A stretch of 64,000 nt of DNA from NCBI GenBank assembly GCA_023896275.1, contig MLDA01000007.1:83816-147815 (forward strand), in the 5' to 3' direction. Under the pieces are notes generated by a model. It made no database searches. It saw only the letters and a program-made list of their open reading frames with translations, and was not told the origin of the DNA. The position numbers and the translations under genes are program-made. This DNA is from Kocuria rosea subsp. polaris (lineage in GTDB: Bacteria; Actinomycetota; Actinomycetes; Actinomycetales; Micrococcaceae). This document shows positions 1 through 9,125 of the stretch, piece after piece. Every line of letters starts with the position of its first letter. Positions within the stretch are counted from its first letter, which is position 1.

Positions 1-936
1 CACCAAGTCCCCGAACCACATGTGGGCGAGCTCGTGCAGCACGGTGATCGCCCGGCGCTCGACGACGGCGTCCGTCGGCCGGGAGCGGAAGACGTAGTTC
101 TCGAGGAACGTCACCGCGCCGGCGTTCTCCATCGCCCCCGCGTTGAACTCCGGCACGAAGAGCTGGTCGTACTTCGGGAACGGGTAGGGGGTGCCGAACT
201 GGGCCTCGAAGAACTCGAAGCCCTGACGGGTGAGGCGGAAGATGTTCTCGGCGTCGAGGTGCTCCATGAGCGATTTGCGTGCGAACACGCCCAGCGGGAT
301 CGTGCGCCCGTCGGAACTTGTGAGTTCGCTGCGCACGGATTCGTAGGGGCCCGCGATGAGCGCCGTGATGTAGGAGGACATGCGCAGGGTCGGTTCGAAC
401 GCCCAGGTCTTCGCGCCCGCTGCCTCTGCCGGGAGTGGTTCGGGCGTCGGCGAGTTCGAGATGACGTCCCAGTGGCCCGGGGCCGTCACGGCGAACTCGA
501 AGGTCGCCTTGAGGTCCGGCTGCTCGAACACCGCGAACACGCGCCGCGAGTCCGGGACCTCGAACTGGGTGTAGAGGTAGACCTCGTCGTCAACCGGGTC
601 CACGAAGCGGTGCAGCCCCTCGCCGGTGTTGGTGTAGAGCGCGTCGGCGACGACGCGCAGCTCGTTGCGCGCGGCGAGACCGGGCAGCTGGATGCGCACG
701 CCGTCGGAGACTGCCGCGGGGTCGAGCTCTTGCCCATTGAGCGTGACCGAGTGGACGGTGTCCGTGATGGCGTCGATGAACGTCGACGCGCCTTCGGTCG
801 CGGTGAACGTGACGGTCGTCGTCGACCCGAAGATCCGATCGCCGCGCGTGAGGTCGAGCTCGACGCGGTAGGAGTCGACAGCGACGATTCCGGCGCGCTC
901 CTGCGCCTCGGCACGAGTGAGATTGAGACCGGGCAC
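1..936 (-). CDS. pepN: Aminopeptidase N, M1 family (N-terminal 312 residues; gene runs off the window)
   Basis: Zinc metallopeptidase that removes N-terminal residues from peptides in the cytoplasm. The start is a GTG at 934-936, preceded by AGGAGG 4 nt away; the protein begins MPGLNLTRAEAQERAG, as in actinobacterial PepN. The M1 substrate-anchoring motif GAMEN is visible (its Met is about residue 269), and the zinc motif HELAH lies at residues 301-305, followed by MWFGDLV at the window edge. The third zinc ligand and the C-terminal domains lie outside the window. It is divergent from the lactonase gene, with about 200 bp between them. Identification is firm; only the 3' extent is unknown. 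Confidence 0.95.
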   Translation of the reverse strand, partial: MPGLNLTRAEAQERAGIVAVDSYRVELDLTRGDRIFGSTTTVTFTATEGASTFIDAITDTVHSVTLNGQELDPAAVSDGVRIQLPGLAARNELRVVADALYTNTGEGLHRFVDPVDDEVYLYTQFEVPDSRRVFAVFEQPDLKATFEFAVTAPGHWDVISNSPTPEPLPAEAAGAKTWAFEPTLRMSSYITALIAGPYESVRSELTSSDGRTIPLGVFARKSLMEHLDAENIFRLTRQGFEFFEAQFGTPYPFPKYDQLFVPEFNAGAMENAGAVTFLENYVFRSRPTDAVVERRAITVLHELAHMWFGDLV

Positions 937-1137
937 AATGCCTCCTGGCGGTAGGTGTTCTGAAATAGTTGTTGAGTATCTCCTCTAGTGTCTCACCGAT
1001 CGGCGGTGCGGACCAGAGGGGCGCGTCTCCAGTGTGAAGCCACGTACACCTTAGATCGCGGAGCCCGCATCGTCGCACGTAGGATCGGTCGCAAGACAGA
1101 CCGCGCCCGCGGGCGTGACGATTCTCGAGGAGACCCG

Positions 1138-2214
1138 ATGACTACGCATGCAGCGGAAACGACCGTCTACGACCTCTACATCGCCTGTGCCGGCGACGAC
1201 CGCATTGACCGCCTGATGCTCGACGCCGCGACCGGCGCCCTGACCGCCACGGGGGAGTCCTTCCCGGCGCCGGGCATCCGCACGTCGGCCTACGACGCGA
1301 TCCGCGGCCTGTTCTACTCCGGCCAGTCCGGAACCCCCGCATCGGTCCAGGTTCTGCGCCGGCACGACGACGGCTCCCTCTCCTCGGTCGCGATCGCGGA
1401 GGTCCCGGACAAGTGTGTCAGCGTGGCGCTCGCCCCCGACGGGTCCGCACTCTTCTCCGCCTCTTATCACGGCCACACGGTGCACGGGCTGGCGCTCGAC
1501 GCCGATGGCATCCCCGATCCGCCCGCTGTCGCCGGTGACGCCCCGGGGGAGAAGGCGCACTCCGTTGTCGTCTCCCCGGACGGTGCCCACGCCTACGTCG
1601 CCTCCCTGGGCGACGACGCCGTGGTCGCCTACGAAGTCGACGGCGCGCGGCTGCGCGAGGTCTCCCGGGTCTCGAGCCCGGCCGGCTCCGGGCCGCGTCA
1701 CCAGCGCTTCAACGCGGCCGGCGACCGGCTCTACGTCCTGCACGAGATGACCGGGCTCGTCACGGTGTTCGCGCGTGACGCCGTGACCGGCGCCCTCGCC
1801 GAAGTCCAGCGGGTCGACGCCGTGCCTGACTCCCTCGACCTCGTACCCGGCTGGGCGCGGGACGCGACGAAGCCGACCCCCGGCCTCGACCGGATCTGGT
1901 GCGCCGATCTGCACTTGGCTGCGGGCGGGCGGTACCTCTACACGACCGAGCGGTCCACTTCGACGGTCACTGGGTTCGCCGTCGACGCGGCCACGGGTGA
2001 ACTCGAGTACGTGGGCACGTGGGTGACGGAGCGGCAGCCCCGGGGCGCCGCCGTCGTGCCGGGTGTGGACGGGCGCGATCACCTGGTCGTGGCCGGCGAG
2101 GCCTCCGGCACCGTGGGCGCGCACCCGGTTGACCCGGCGACGGGAGAGCTCGGCGCGGCCGAAAGCGTCGCAACAGGCGCGGGCCCGCTGTGGGTGGAGC
2201 CGGTCAGCCGGTAG
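1138..2214 (+). CDS. Lactonase family protein, seven-bladed beta-propeller (6-phosphogluconolactonase-like)
   Basis: 358-residue protein resembling the YbhE/Pgl-type lactonase family. Repeated blade-like segments are visible (for example APDGSALFSASYHGHTV, SPDGAHAYVASLGDDAV, AAGGRYLYTTERSTSTV), each containing an xPDG/xAGG..Y turn typical of these propellers. The family includes cytosolic 6-phosphogluconolactonases, but many members have other or unknown substrates, so the pentose-phosphate role is inference. It is supported only weakly by the neighbouring rpiB, 50 bp downstream. The start at 1138 is chosen because GAGGAGA sits just upstream; an in-frame start at 988 would add 50 residues with no family likeness. 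No signal peptide is seen. Confidence 0.8.
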   Translation: MTTHAAETTVYDLYIACAGDDRIDRLMLDAATGALTATGESFPAPGIRTSAYDAIRGLFYSGQSGTPASVQVLRRHDDGSLSSVAIAEVPDKCVSVALAPDGSALFSASYHGHTVHGLALDADGIPDPPAVAGDAPGEKAHSVVVSPDGAHAYVASLGDDAVVAYEVDGARLREVSRVSSPAGSGPRHQRFNAAGDRLYVLHEMTGLVTVFARDAVTGALAEVQRVDAVPDSLDLVPGWARDATKPTPGLDRIWCADLHLAAGGRYLYTTERSTSTVTGFAVDAATGELEYVGTWVTERQPRGAAVVPGVDGRDHLVVAGEASGTVGAHPVDPATGELGAAESVATGAGPLWVEPVSR

Positions 2215-2264
2215 GGTTGATCCGGTTTATTCGACGCCGCAACGACGCACCTGAAGGACGAGAT

Positions 2265-2738
<474 letters not shown>

Positions 2739-3698
2739 GTGCCCGAGGGACATTCGATCCATCGTCTCGCCCGGCAGTTCACGGACGTGTTCGGCGGCCA
2801 GCGCGTGCGCGTGTCCGGCCCGCAGGGGAGGTTTGCTGCCGGCGCGGCCCTGCTGGATGGTCGGGAGGTTGTGGGCGCAAGCGCGCACGGCAAGCAGCTG
2901 TTTGTGCACTTCGGGCCGGACGGTGCCCACCATCTGCGTGTGCACCTTGGCCTCTACGGTGCCTTCGATTTCGGCGGGGACGAGCACTTCGCTGGCGCGT
3001 CGAGCATCGGTGCGCCGCGCCGGATCGGCGAGCGTGAGGTCGGCGGCGGTTCTGTGCACGACGGCGGTGCGCCGGTCTACGCCGGTCCGCCGCCCCCGGT
3101 GGGTGCGGTCCGGATGCGGATGGTCTCCGAGCACGGGTGGGCCGACCTCCGCGGCGCCTCCGCCTGCGAGGTGCTGAGCACGGAGGAAATGCGTGCGGTG
3201 CGGGCGAAGCTGGGGCCCGACCCGCTGGCCGCCGATGCGCTGGCGACCGGCGCGGCGGGCGGGACGGACGCGAAGGGCGGGACGCCGTCGTCCTGCTTGG
3301 CAGCGGAGTTCGCCCGGCGCCTCGGCGCGACGCGCACGATGATCGGCACGGTACTGATGGATCAGGCGCGGGTGGCCGGCGTCGGCAACATCTACCGCGC
3401 CGAAGCCCTGTTCCGCGGCGGGATCGATCCCTGGCTGGGAGCGAACCGGCTCGCGCCGGGCCAGGTCGATGCGTTGTGGTGCGACCTCGTCGCCCTGCTG
3501 CGGGCTGGCGTGCGCGACGGTCGCATCGTCACCACGGACGCGGCGGACCGCCCGGACCCGGGGTCAGAGATCTGGCCCGAGCAGGCACACTATGTGTACC
3601 AGCGGGCCGGCCAGCGGTGCCGGCGCTGCCCCCAGACCGTCGCCGTCGCGGAAATCGCGGGGCGCAAGCTCTACTGGTGTCCCGGCTGCCAGAGGTGA
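2739..3698 (+). CDS. Fpg/Nei family DNA glycosylase / AP lyase (endonuclease VIII-like)
   Basis: 319-residue base-excision repair enzyme. After processing, Pro2-Glu3 of MPEGHSIHRLA form the Schiff-base and catalytic N-terminus; PEGH rather than PELP places it with the Nei (oxidised pyrimidine) branch. The central part contains the H2TH region (LMDQARVAGVGNIYRAEALF, with the conserved GVGNIY). The C-terminal zinc finger has Cys294, Cys297, Cys314 and Cys317. Translation starts at a GTG directly after the rpiB stop with no gap. Substrate range (Nei1 versus Nei2) cannot be settled by eye. Confidence 0.92.
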   Translation: MPEGHSIHRLARQFTDVFGGQRVRVSGPQGRFAAGAALLDGREVVGASAHGKQLFVHFGPDGAHHLRVHLGLYGAFDFGGDEHFAGASSIGAPRRIGEREVGGGSVHDGGAPVYAGPPPPVGAVRMRMVSEHGWADLRGASACEVLSTEEMRAVRAKLGPDPLAADALATGAAGGTDAKGGTPSSCLAAEFARRLGATRTMIGTVLMDQARVAGVGNIYRAEALFRGGIDPWLGANRLAPGQVDALWCDLVALLRAGVRDGRIVTTDAADRPDPGSEIWPEQAHYVYQRAGQRCRRCPQTVAVAEIAGRKLYWCPGCQR

Positions 3699-3769
3699 CG
3701 CGGATTTTGCGCCCGGCCGATCGCACTGCTAATCTCTTGCAGTCGGAACCGGGAAAATACCGGTTTTGC

Positions 3770-3840
3770 GGGGATGTAGCTTAATGGTAAAGCCTCAGTC
3801 TTCCAAACTGATTACGCGGGTTCGATTCCCGTCATCCCCT
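3770..3840 (+). tRNA. tRNA-Gly (anticodon TCC)
   Basis: A 71-nt cloverleaf can be folded: acceptor GGGGATG/CATCCCC, D-stem GCTT/AAGC, anticodon stem TCAGT/ACTGA with loop CTTCCAA (anticodon TCC), T-arm with TTCGATT loop, discriminator T. CCA is not encoded. It reads Gly GGA codons. A small AACCGG/CCGGTT hairpin lies immediately upstream (3747-3765). Confidence 0.95.
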
Positions 3841-3852
3841 CGCTCTTGAGTC

Positions 3853-3881
3853 GGCGGTCTACGGAAAGTGGGCCGCCTTTT
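3853..3881 (+). terminator. Possible terminator of tRNA-Gly
   Basis: Short GC stem GGCGG (3853-3857) / CCGCC (3873-3877) followed by TTTT, starting 13 nt after the tRNA-Gly 3' end. The stem is short, so confidence is moderate. Confidence 0.5.
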
Positions 3882-3980
3882 CAATGCGACGGCACGGGCC
3901 GCGTCTGGTGCGGTTCCGTGCAGCAAGGGGAGAATTCGCGGATCCCTTCGAGGTCTGCGTAGACTTACTCGTGCACTGAT

Positions 3981-4054
3981 CGGGGTGTAGCTCAGCTTGG
4001 TAGAGCGCGCGCTTTGGGAGCGTGAGGTCGCAGGTTCAACTCCTGTCACCCCGA
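3981..4054 (+). tRNA. tRNA-Pro (anticodon TGG)
   Basis: A 74-nt cloverleaf: acceptor CGGGGTG/CACCCCG, discriminator A, D-arm GCTC..GAGC, anticodon loop TTTGGGA (anticodon TGG), T-arm with the GGTTCAACTCC core. CCA is not encoded. A TAGACT box at 3960-3965 could be its -10 element; no convincing -35 was seen. Confidence 0.95.
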
Positions 4055-4059
4055 CTCTG

Positions 4060-4093
4060 ACAGTCAGCCTTCCGGTGACGGGGGGCTGACTGT
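4060..4093 (+). terminator. Hairpin after tRNA-Pro, probable terminator
   Basis: Perfect 10-bp inverted repeat ACAGTCAGCC (4060-4069) / GGCTGACTGT (4084-4093), 5 nt after the tRNA. There is no T-run, as is common for actinobacterial L-shaped terminators. It also argues against the GTG at 4092 as the tig start. Confidence 0.6.
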
Positions 4094-4139
4094 GTCAACA
4101 GAGCCCCCACCACCGATTCCATTTCAGGAGTACAACGCT

Positions 4140-5492
4140 GTGAAGAGCGCCGTCGAAAATCTCAACCCGACTCGGGTCAAGCTCAATGTCGAGGTTCCGC
4201 TTGCCGAACTCAAGCCGGGCATCGACGCCGCTTACAAGTCGATCTCCGAGCAGATTCAGGTGCCGGGCTTCCGCAAGGGCAAGGTCCCGAACGCACTGAT
4301 CGACCAGCGCGTGGGCCGCGGCTACGTCATCGAGACGGCCGTCAACGAGTCCCTGAACGGCTTCTACCAGCAGGCGATGACTGAGAACGAGCTCATCCCG
4401 CTGTCCCGCCCCGAGGTCGAGATCAACGAGCTCCCGGGCCTGGAGAAGGACGCCGAGGGCGAACTGAAGTTCACGCTCGAGGTCGATGTCCGCCCGACCG
4501 TCGAGCTGCCGGACTACGCCGGCATCGAGGTCCAGGTCGACGCCGTCGAGGCCGACGAAGAGGACGTGACCAAGGCGCTCGACGAGCTGCGCGGCCGCTT
4601 CGGCACGCTCAAGTCCGCTGACCGCCCGGCGGCCAACGACGACTTCCTGACGATCGACATGTCCGCCTCCGTGGACGGCGAAGAAGTCGACTCCGCTTCG
4701 GACCTCTCCTACCAGGTCGGCTCCGGCACGATGCTCGAGGGCCTCGACGAGGCCGTGACCGGCCTGTCGGCTGACGAGGACGCCATCTTCGAGACCACGC
4801 TGGCCGGCGGCGAGCACTCGGGTGCGACCGCTCAGGTCAAGGTCGTCGTCAAGGCCGTCAAGGAGCGCGAGCTCCCGGTGGCGGACGACGAGTTCGCCCA
4901 GCTGGCTTCCGAGTTCGACACCATCGACGAGCTGAAGGCCGACCTCGCCGAGCAGGCCGCCGAGGCCAAGATTACCGAGCAGGGTGTGCAGGCCCGTGAC
5001 CTGGTCCTCGACAAGCTGATCGAGATGATCGAGGTTCCGGTTCCCGAGTCGATCGTCGAAGAGCAGCTCGAGCAGCACTTCAACCAGGGCGAGAAGAGCG
5101 CCGGCGACGATCACGACACCGACGAGCACCGTGCCGAGGTTCGCAAGAACGCTGGCCGCGCCTTCCAGAACGAGATCATCCTCGACGCCATCGCCGAGAA
5201 GGAAGAGGTTGGCGTCGAGCAGTCGGAGCTGATCGACTACATCGTCCAGACCGCCTCGCAGTACGGCATGGACCCCAACCAGTTCGCGCAGATGCTCGAC
5301 GGTGCAGGCCAGGTCCCGATGATTGTGGGCGAGGTTCGCCGTCGCAAGGCGCTGGCCAAGGTCCTCGAGGTCGCCAAGGTGACCGACTCGGAGGGCAACG
5401 TCGTCGACCTGTCCTCGTTCGTCACCCCGCAGGGTGCCGAGGAGACCGAAGAGGCTGCTGAGCCGGAGGCCGCTGAGGAAGCAGCCAAGTAG
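4140..5492 (+). CDS. tig: Trigger factor, ribosome-associated chaperone and peptidyl-prolyl isomerase
   Basis: 450-residue chaperone that binds nascent chains at the ribosomal exit tunnel. The N-terminal ribosome-binding domain carries the signature [19 protein letters not shown] (G-F-R-x-G-K-x-P, about residues 40-58). The FKBP-like PPIase domain follows near residues 150-250, then the long helical C-terminal domain and an acidic, Ala/Glu-rich tail. The GTG at 4140 is preferred: CAGGAG lies 9 nt upstream and the protein then begins [20 protein letters not shown], the family consensus. The longer open frame from 4092 starts inside the tRNA-Pro terminator hairpin. It is followed by a strong double-hairpin terminator and the clp genes, the usual order. 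Confidence 0.97.
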   Translation: MKSAVENLNPTRVKLNVEVPLAELKPGIDAAYKSISEQIQVPGFRKGKVPNALIDQRVGRGYVIETAVNESLNGFYQQAMTENELIPLSRPEVEINELPGLEKDAEGELKFTLEVDVRPTVELPDYAGIEVQVDAVEADEEDVTKALDELRGRFGTLKSADRPAANDDFLTIDMSASVDGEEVDSASDLSYQVGSGTMLEGLDEAVTGLSADEDAIFETTLAGGEHSGATAQVKVVVKAVKERELPVADDEFAQLASEFDTIDELKADLAEQAAEAKITEQGVQARDLVLDKLIEMIEVPVPESIVEEQLEQHFNQGEKSAGDDHDTDEHRAEVRKNAGRAFQNEIILDAIAEKEEVGVEQSELIDYIVQTASQYGMDPNQFAQMLDGAGQVPMIVGEVRRRKALAKVLEVAKVTDSEGNVVDLSSFVTPQGAEETEEAAEPEAAEEAAK

Positions 5493-5516
5493 GCACTGCC
5501 GACGCAACGCTCAGGA

Positions 5517-5566
5517 GGGGCCATCCGCGAATTCGCGGGTGGCCCCGCCGTCGTTTAACCGACGGC
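5517..5566 (+). terminator. Tandem hairpin terminator after tig
   Basis: A 13-bp stem, GGGGCCATCCGCG (5517-5529) / CGCGGGTGGCCCC (5534-5546) with one G-T pair and AATT loop. It is followed directly by a second stem GCCGTCG/CGACGGC (5547-5553 / 5560-5566). Two abutting stems of this strength are well placed to end tig transcription. Confidence 0.85.
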
Positions 5567-5573
5567 GGGAGCC

Positions 5574-5597
5574 TATGCGCCCACAGCGAACTAGCGT
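5574..5597 (+). promoter_or_regulatory. ClgR-like operator overlapping the clpP1P2 promoter
   Basis: CGCCCACAGCGAAC (5578-5591) fits the core of the ClgR activator consensus recalled from Corynebacterium (CGCYNANRGCGWWS); one flanking W position upstream (5577) differs. A TAGCGT -10 box begins directly at 5592, which puts the operator over the -35 region, as expected for an activator. The predicted start is about 5604, giving a leader of about 72 nt. Confidence 0.6.
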
Positions 5598-5675
5598 GGT
5601 CGCAGCTCTCGAACCCGGGCGGCAGGCAGTAATCTCGGAGACAAGTTCACCAACCGTACGGAGAGGTATTCGAGC

Positions 5676-6296
5676 ATGACTGAGGAATCCCAGACCCCCG
5701 CGATGTCATCGGTCGACCCGGCCAACCGCGATGACTACATCTACAACCGGCTGTTGAAAGAACGGATCATCTGGCTCGGTTCCGAGGTCCGGGACGAGAA
5801 CGCGAATGCCATCTGCTCGCAGCTCCTGCTCCTCTCGGCTGAGAACCCGGAGAAGGACATCTACCTGTACATCAACTCGCCCGGTGGTTCCATCACCGCG
5901 GGCATGGCCATCTACGACACGATGCAGTTCATCCCGAACGACGTCGTCACCGTGGCCACGGGCCTTGCCGCCTCGATGGGGCAGTTCCTGCTCTCCTCGG
6001 GCACCAAGGGCAAGCGGTACGCGACGCCGAACGCCCGCATCCTGATGCACCAGCCGTCCGGCGGCATCGGGGGCACGGCCTCCGACATCCGCATCCAGGC
6101 CGAACTCATCCTGCACATGAAGAAGATCATGAGCGAGCTGACGGCTGCCCAGACCGGCCAGAGCGTCGACACGATCCTCAAGGACAACGAGCGCGACAAG
6201 TGGTTCACCGCCTCCGAGGGCCTCGAGTACGGATTCTTCGACCACATCGCAGAGCATTCCGCAGCCGTCTCCGGCGGCGGCGGAATGAACCCGTAG
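5676..6296 (+). CDS. clpP1: ATP-dependent Clp protease proteolytic subunit ClpP1
   Basis: 206-residue serine peptidase (family S14) forming the Clp proteolytic barrel with ClpP2 and unfoldases such as ClpX. The catalytic triad is visible: Ser100 (GLAASMGQF), His125 (LMHQPSGG) and Asp174 (NERDKWF). The substrate-strand motif YINSPGGS is at residues 65-72. Like other actinobacteria, this organism has two adjacent, non-identical clpP genes whose products probably form a mixed 14-mer. The ATG at 5676 has GGAGAGG upstream. The ClgR-like site ahead of it suggests stress-responsive control. Confidence 0.97.
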   Translation: MTEESQTPAMSSVDPANRDDYIYNRLLKERIIWLGSEVRDENANAICSQLLLLSAENPEKDIYLYINSPGGSITAGMAIYDTMQFIPNDVVTVATGLAASMGQFLLSSGTKGKRYATPNARILMHQPSGGIGGTASDIRIQAELILHMKKIMSELTAAQTGQSVDTILKDNERDKWFTASEGLEYGFFDHIAEHSAAVSGGGGMNP

Positions 6297-6344
6297 CGCG
6301 GCCCGCGCCCAGCCACACATCGACACTTATTTTCAGGAGTATCA

Positions 6345-7004
6345 ATGAACTTCAACGGTTACGGTGCCGCCGGTGACATGCCGTCCGCTCGGTACATCCT
6401 CCCGCAGTTCGAGGAGCGCACGCCTTACGGTTTCAAGCGTCAGGACCCTTACGCCAAGCTGTTCGAGGACCGCATTGTGTTCCTCGGTGCGCAGGTGGAC
6501 GACGCCTCGGCGGACGACATCATGGCGCAGCTGCTGGTGCTCGAGTCCATGGACTCCGAGCGCGACATCACCCTCTACATCAACTCGCCCGGCGGGTCGT
6601 TCACGGCGATGACCGCCATCTACGACACGATGCAGTTCATCCGCCCCGAAGTGCAGACGGTCTGCCTGGGGCAGGCGGCCAGCGCGGCCGCTGTCCTCCT
6701 GGCCGCCGGTGCGCCGGGCAAGCGCCTGGCCCTGCCGAACGCCCGCGCGCTCATCCACCAGCCGGCCATGGGTGGCGGCGAGCGGGGCACGGCCTCGGAC
6801 CTGCAGATCCAGGCCGAAGAGGTCATGCGGATGCGTTCGTGGATGGAGGAGACTCTCGCCTCGCACACGAAGAAGACCCCGGAAGAGGTCAGCAACGACA
6901 TCGAACGTGACCTCTTCATGACGGCCGCCGGCGCCAAGGACTACGGTCTCGTCGACGAGGTGCTCGCCTCGCGCAAGATCAAGCCGCAGAAGGCCATCGA
7001 CTAG
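6345..7004 (+). CDS. clpP2: ATP-dependent Clp protease proteolytic subunit ClpP2
   Basis: 219-residue paralogue of the upstream ClpP. Triad residues are Ser113 (GQAASAAAV), His138 (LIHQPAMGG) and Asp189 (IERDLF); the YINSPGGS strand motif is kept. The longer N-terminal segment (about 35 residues before the Clp fold) is typical of actinobacterial ClpP2, probably a processed propeptide. CAGGAG precedes the ATG. It lies 48 bp after clpP1 and is presumably co-transcribed; a terminator follows, so clpX may have its own promoter. Confidence 0.96.
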   Translation: MNFNGYGAAGDMPSARYILPQFEERTPYGFKRQDPYAKLFEDRIVFLGAQVDDASADDIMAQLLVLESMDSERDITLYINSPGGSFTAMTAIYDTMQFIRPEVQTVCLGQAASAAAVLLAAGAPGKRLALPNARALIHQPAMGGGERGTASDLQIQAEEVMRMRSWMEETLASHTKKTPEEVSNDIERDLFMTAAGAKDYGLVDEVLASRKIKPQKAID

Positions 7005-7020
7005 AGAGCTGAGCAGCCGA

Positions 7021-7055
7021 GGGGCGGACCGTAGATTTTCACCACGGTCCGCCCC
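7021..7055 (+). terminator. Terminator after clpP2
   Basis: Perfect 12-bp stem GGGGCGGACCGT (7021-7032) / ACGGTCCGCCCC (7044-7055) with an 11-nt loop, followed by TT. It separates clpP1P2 from clpX. Confidence 0.85.
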
Positions 7056-7152
7056 TTCGACCATTCTGCGGGTCGCCTGACCTAGAGTGGGATGAGTCGA
7101 TCTTGCAGCGGATGCAAGCGAAAAGAGACAAGTACTAGGGGAGTAGGACTCG

Positions 7153-8448
7153 ATGGCACGAATGGGCGAGAGTTCCGAGCTGCTTAAATGCAACTTCTGC
7201 GGCAAGAGCCAGAAGCAAGTACGCAAGCTCATCGCCGGGCCCGGTGTCTACATCTGCACCGAGTGCATCGAACTGTGCAACGAGATCATCGAAGAAGAAC
7301 TCGTCGAGGTCGATGAGACCGAGGAGTTCGACCTGCCGCGTCCGCGGGAGATCTTCGAGCACCTCAACGAGTACGTGATCGGCCAGGAAGCTGCGAAGCG
7401 CTCACTGTCGGTTGCCGTCTACAACCACTACAAGCGCATCCGCGACGGCAAGACGCACCGGCCGGCCGCGACGCTCAACGAAGCCGGGACACCGTTCGAC
7501 GACGTCGAGGTCTCGAAGTCGAACATCCTGCTGGTCGGTCCGACCGGCTGTGGCAAGACCTACCTCGCGCAGACCCTCGCTCGTCGGCTCAACGTCCCTT
7601 TCGCGGTCGCGGACGCCACCGCGCTGACCGAGGCCGGCTACGTTGGTGAGGATGTCGAGAACATCCTGCTCAAGCTCATCCAGGCCGCCGACTTCGACGT
7701 GAAGAAGGCGGAGCAGGGCATCATCTACATCGACGAGATCGACAAGATCTCGCGCAAGAGCGAGAACCCGTCGATCACCCGCGACGTTTCCGGCGAAGGT
7801 GTGCAGCAGGCGCTGCTGAAGATCCTCGAGGGCACGGTCGCGCAGGTTCCTCCGCAGGGTGGCCGCAAGCACCCGCACCAGGAGTTCCTGCAGATCGACA
7901 CCACGAACGTCCTCTTCATCGTGGCCGGTGCCTTCGCTGGCCTCGAGGAGATCATCGAATCCCGCGCCGGTCGCAAGGGCATCGGCTTCGGCGCACCGCT
8001 GACGACCCTCAAAAGCGAGGCGGTTTCCTACGCCGACGTCCGCCCTGAGGATCTGCTCAAGTTCGGCCTCATTCCGGAGTTCATCGGACGCCTGCCGGTC
8101 ACGGCGACGGTCGAGGAACTCGATCGCGAGGCCCTCGTGAAGATCCTGACCGAGCCGAAGAACGCGCTGCTGAAGCAGTACCAGAAGATGTTCCAGCTCG
8201 ATGGGGTCGAGCTCCAGTTCGAGCCGGAAGCGCTCGACACCATCGCGCAGATGGCGATCGAACGCGAGACCGGCGCACGCGGGCTGCGGGCGATCCTCGA
8301 ATCCGTGCTCGGCGGGGTCATGTTCGAGCTGCCGGGCCGCGACGACATCGCGGAGTGCGTCATCACCGCCGCCGTGGTCGAGGGGACCGCAGAGCCGACG
8401 CTGATCTCCCACCAGGTGGCGCAGAAGCGCCGGACCAAGTCCGCCTGA
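7153..8448 (+). CDS. clpX: ATP-dependent Clp protease ATP-binding subunit ClpX
   Basis: 431-residue AAA+ unfoldase that recognises tagged proteins, unfolds them and feeds ClpP. The N-terminal zinc domain has Cys13, Cys16, Cys35 and Cys38. Walker A GPTGCGKT is at residues 129-136 and Walker B IIYIDEID ends near residue 197. The IGF loop needed to dock on ClpP is present (KGIGFGA). Length and domain order are normal. GGGGAG lies upstream of the ATG at 7153; a second in-frame ATG at 7162 is possible. Confidence 0.97.
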   Translation: MARMGESSELLKCNFCGKSQKQVRKLIAGPGVYICTECIELCNEIIEEELVEVDETEEFDLPRPREIFEHLNEYVIGQEAAKRSLSVAVYNHYKRIRDGKTHRPAATLNEAGTPFDDVEVSKSNILLVGPTGCGKTYLAQTLARRLNVPFAVADATALTEAGYVGEDVENILLKLIQAADFDVKKAEQGIIYIDEIDKISRKSENPSITRDVSGEGVQQALLKILEGTVAQVPPQGGRKHPHQEFLQIDTTNVLFIVAGAFAGLEEIIESRAGRKGIGFGAPLTTLKSEAVSYADVRPEDLLKFGLIPEFIGRLPVTATVEELDREALVKILTEPKNALLKQYQKMFQLDGVELQFEPEALDTIAQMAIERETGARGLRAILESVLGGVMFELPGRDDIAECVITAAVVEGTAEPTLISHQVAQKRRTKSA

Positions 8449-8466
8449 GAGGCGGCATGAAGTGAG

Positions 8467-8490
8467 GCTCCGGAAACGCCGCTCCGGAGC
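8467..8490 (+). terminator. Small hairpin between clpX and the DsbA-family gene
   Basis: 7-bp inverted repeat GCTCCGG (8467-8473) / CCGGAGC (8484-8490) with a 10-nt loop and no T-run. It could be a weak terminator for clpX or a processing site. Confidence 0.35.
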
Positions 8491-8513
8491 ATTCCAACGT
8501 GCAAGGAGTCAAC

Positions 8514-9125
8514 ATGAGCGAAACCACGACCGTCGATTTCTGGTTCGATCCCATCTGCCCTTTCGCCTGGGCGACGAGCCGTTGGATCCTCGAGGTGGAG
8601 AAGGTCCGTCCCGTGCAGGTGCAGTGGAACGTGATGAGCCTGTCGGTCCTCAATGAAGGTCGTGACCTTCCCGAGGACTACAGGAAGTCGATGGACACGG
8701 GGTGGGGACCGGTACGCGTGATCGTCGCCGCGGCGCAGCAGCATGGCAGCGACGTCGTCGCCGGCCTCTACACGGCGATGGGCGAGTTGTTCCACTACGA
8801 GAAGGTCACCGACCGCCCGGAGGTCATCCGTCGGGCGCTGGAGACTGTCGGCCTGCCGGCCGAGCTGGCAGCTGCGGCTGATTCGGACGAATTCGACGAG
8901 GTCCTGCGTGCGAGCCACGCGGCCGGCATCGAGCAGGTTGGCCAGGACGTCGGGACCCCTATCCTGTCGCTGAACGGCACGGCCTTTTTTGGGCCGGTCA
9001 TCACCCGGGTACCGAGCGGCGAGGAAGCCGGAAAGCTCTTCGACGCCGCCGTGACGCTGGCCGGTTTCCCCTACTTCTTCGAGATCAAGCGCAGCCGGAC
9101 GGAGAGCCCGACTTTCGACGTCTAG
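8514..9125 (+). CDS. DsbA-family oxidoreductase, Rv2466c-like (mycothiol-dependent type), with CPFA active site
   Basis: 203-residue thioredoxin-fold protein with a helical insertion. It matches the pattern of mycobacterial Rv2466c, a mycothiol-dependent nitroreductase: [13 protein letters not shown] at the N-terminus, the central [13 protein letters not shown] and NVMSLSVLN, and the distal cis-Pro region [18 protein letters not shown]. In Rv2466c as I recall it the active site is CPWC; here residues 15-18 are Cys-Pro-Phe-Ala, so the resolving cysteine is missing and a monothiol mechanism is likely. The ATG at 8514 follows AAGGAG. The gene converges on valS; the two stop codons overlap. Confidence 0.85.
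   Translation: MSETTTVDFWFDPICPFAWATSRWILEVEKVRPVQVQWNVMSLSVLNEGRDLPEDYRKSMDTGWGPVRVIVAAAQQHGSDVVAGLYTAMGELFHYEKVTDRPEVIRRALETVGLPAELAAAADSDEFDEVLRASHAAGIEQVGQDVGTPILSLNGTAFFGPVITRVPSGEEAGKLFDAAVTLAGFPYFFEIKRSRTESPTFDV

Noticed and set aside
4092..4139. Upstream GTG start for trigger factor
   Set aside because: It lies inside the tRNA-Pro terminator hairpin and adds 16 Pro-rich residues not found in the family; the GTG at 4140 has a ribosome-binding site and the consensus N-terminus.
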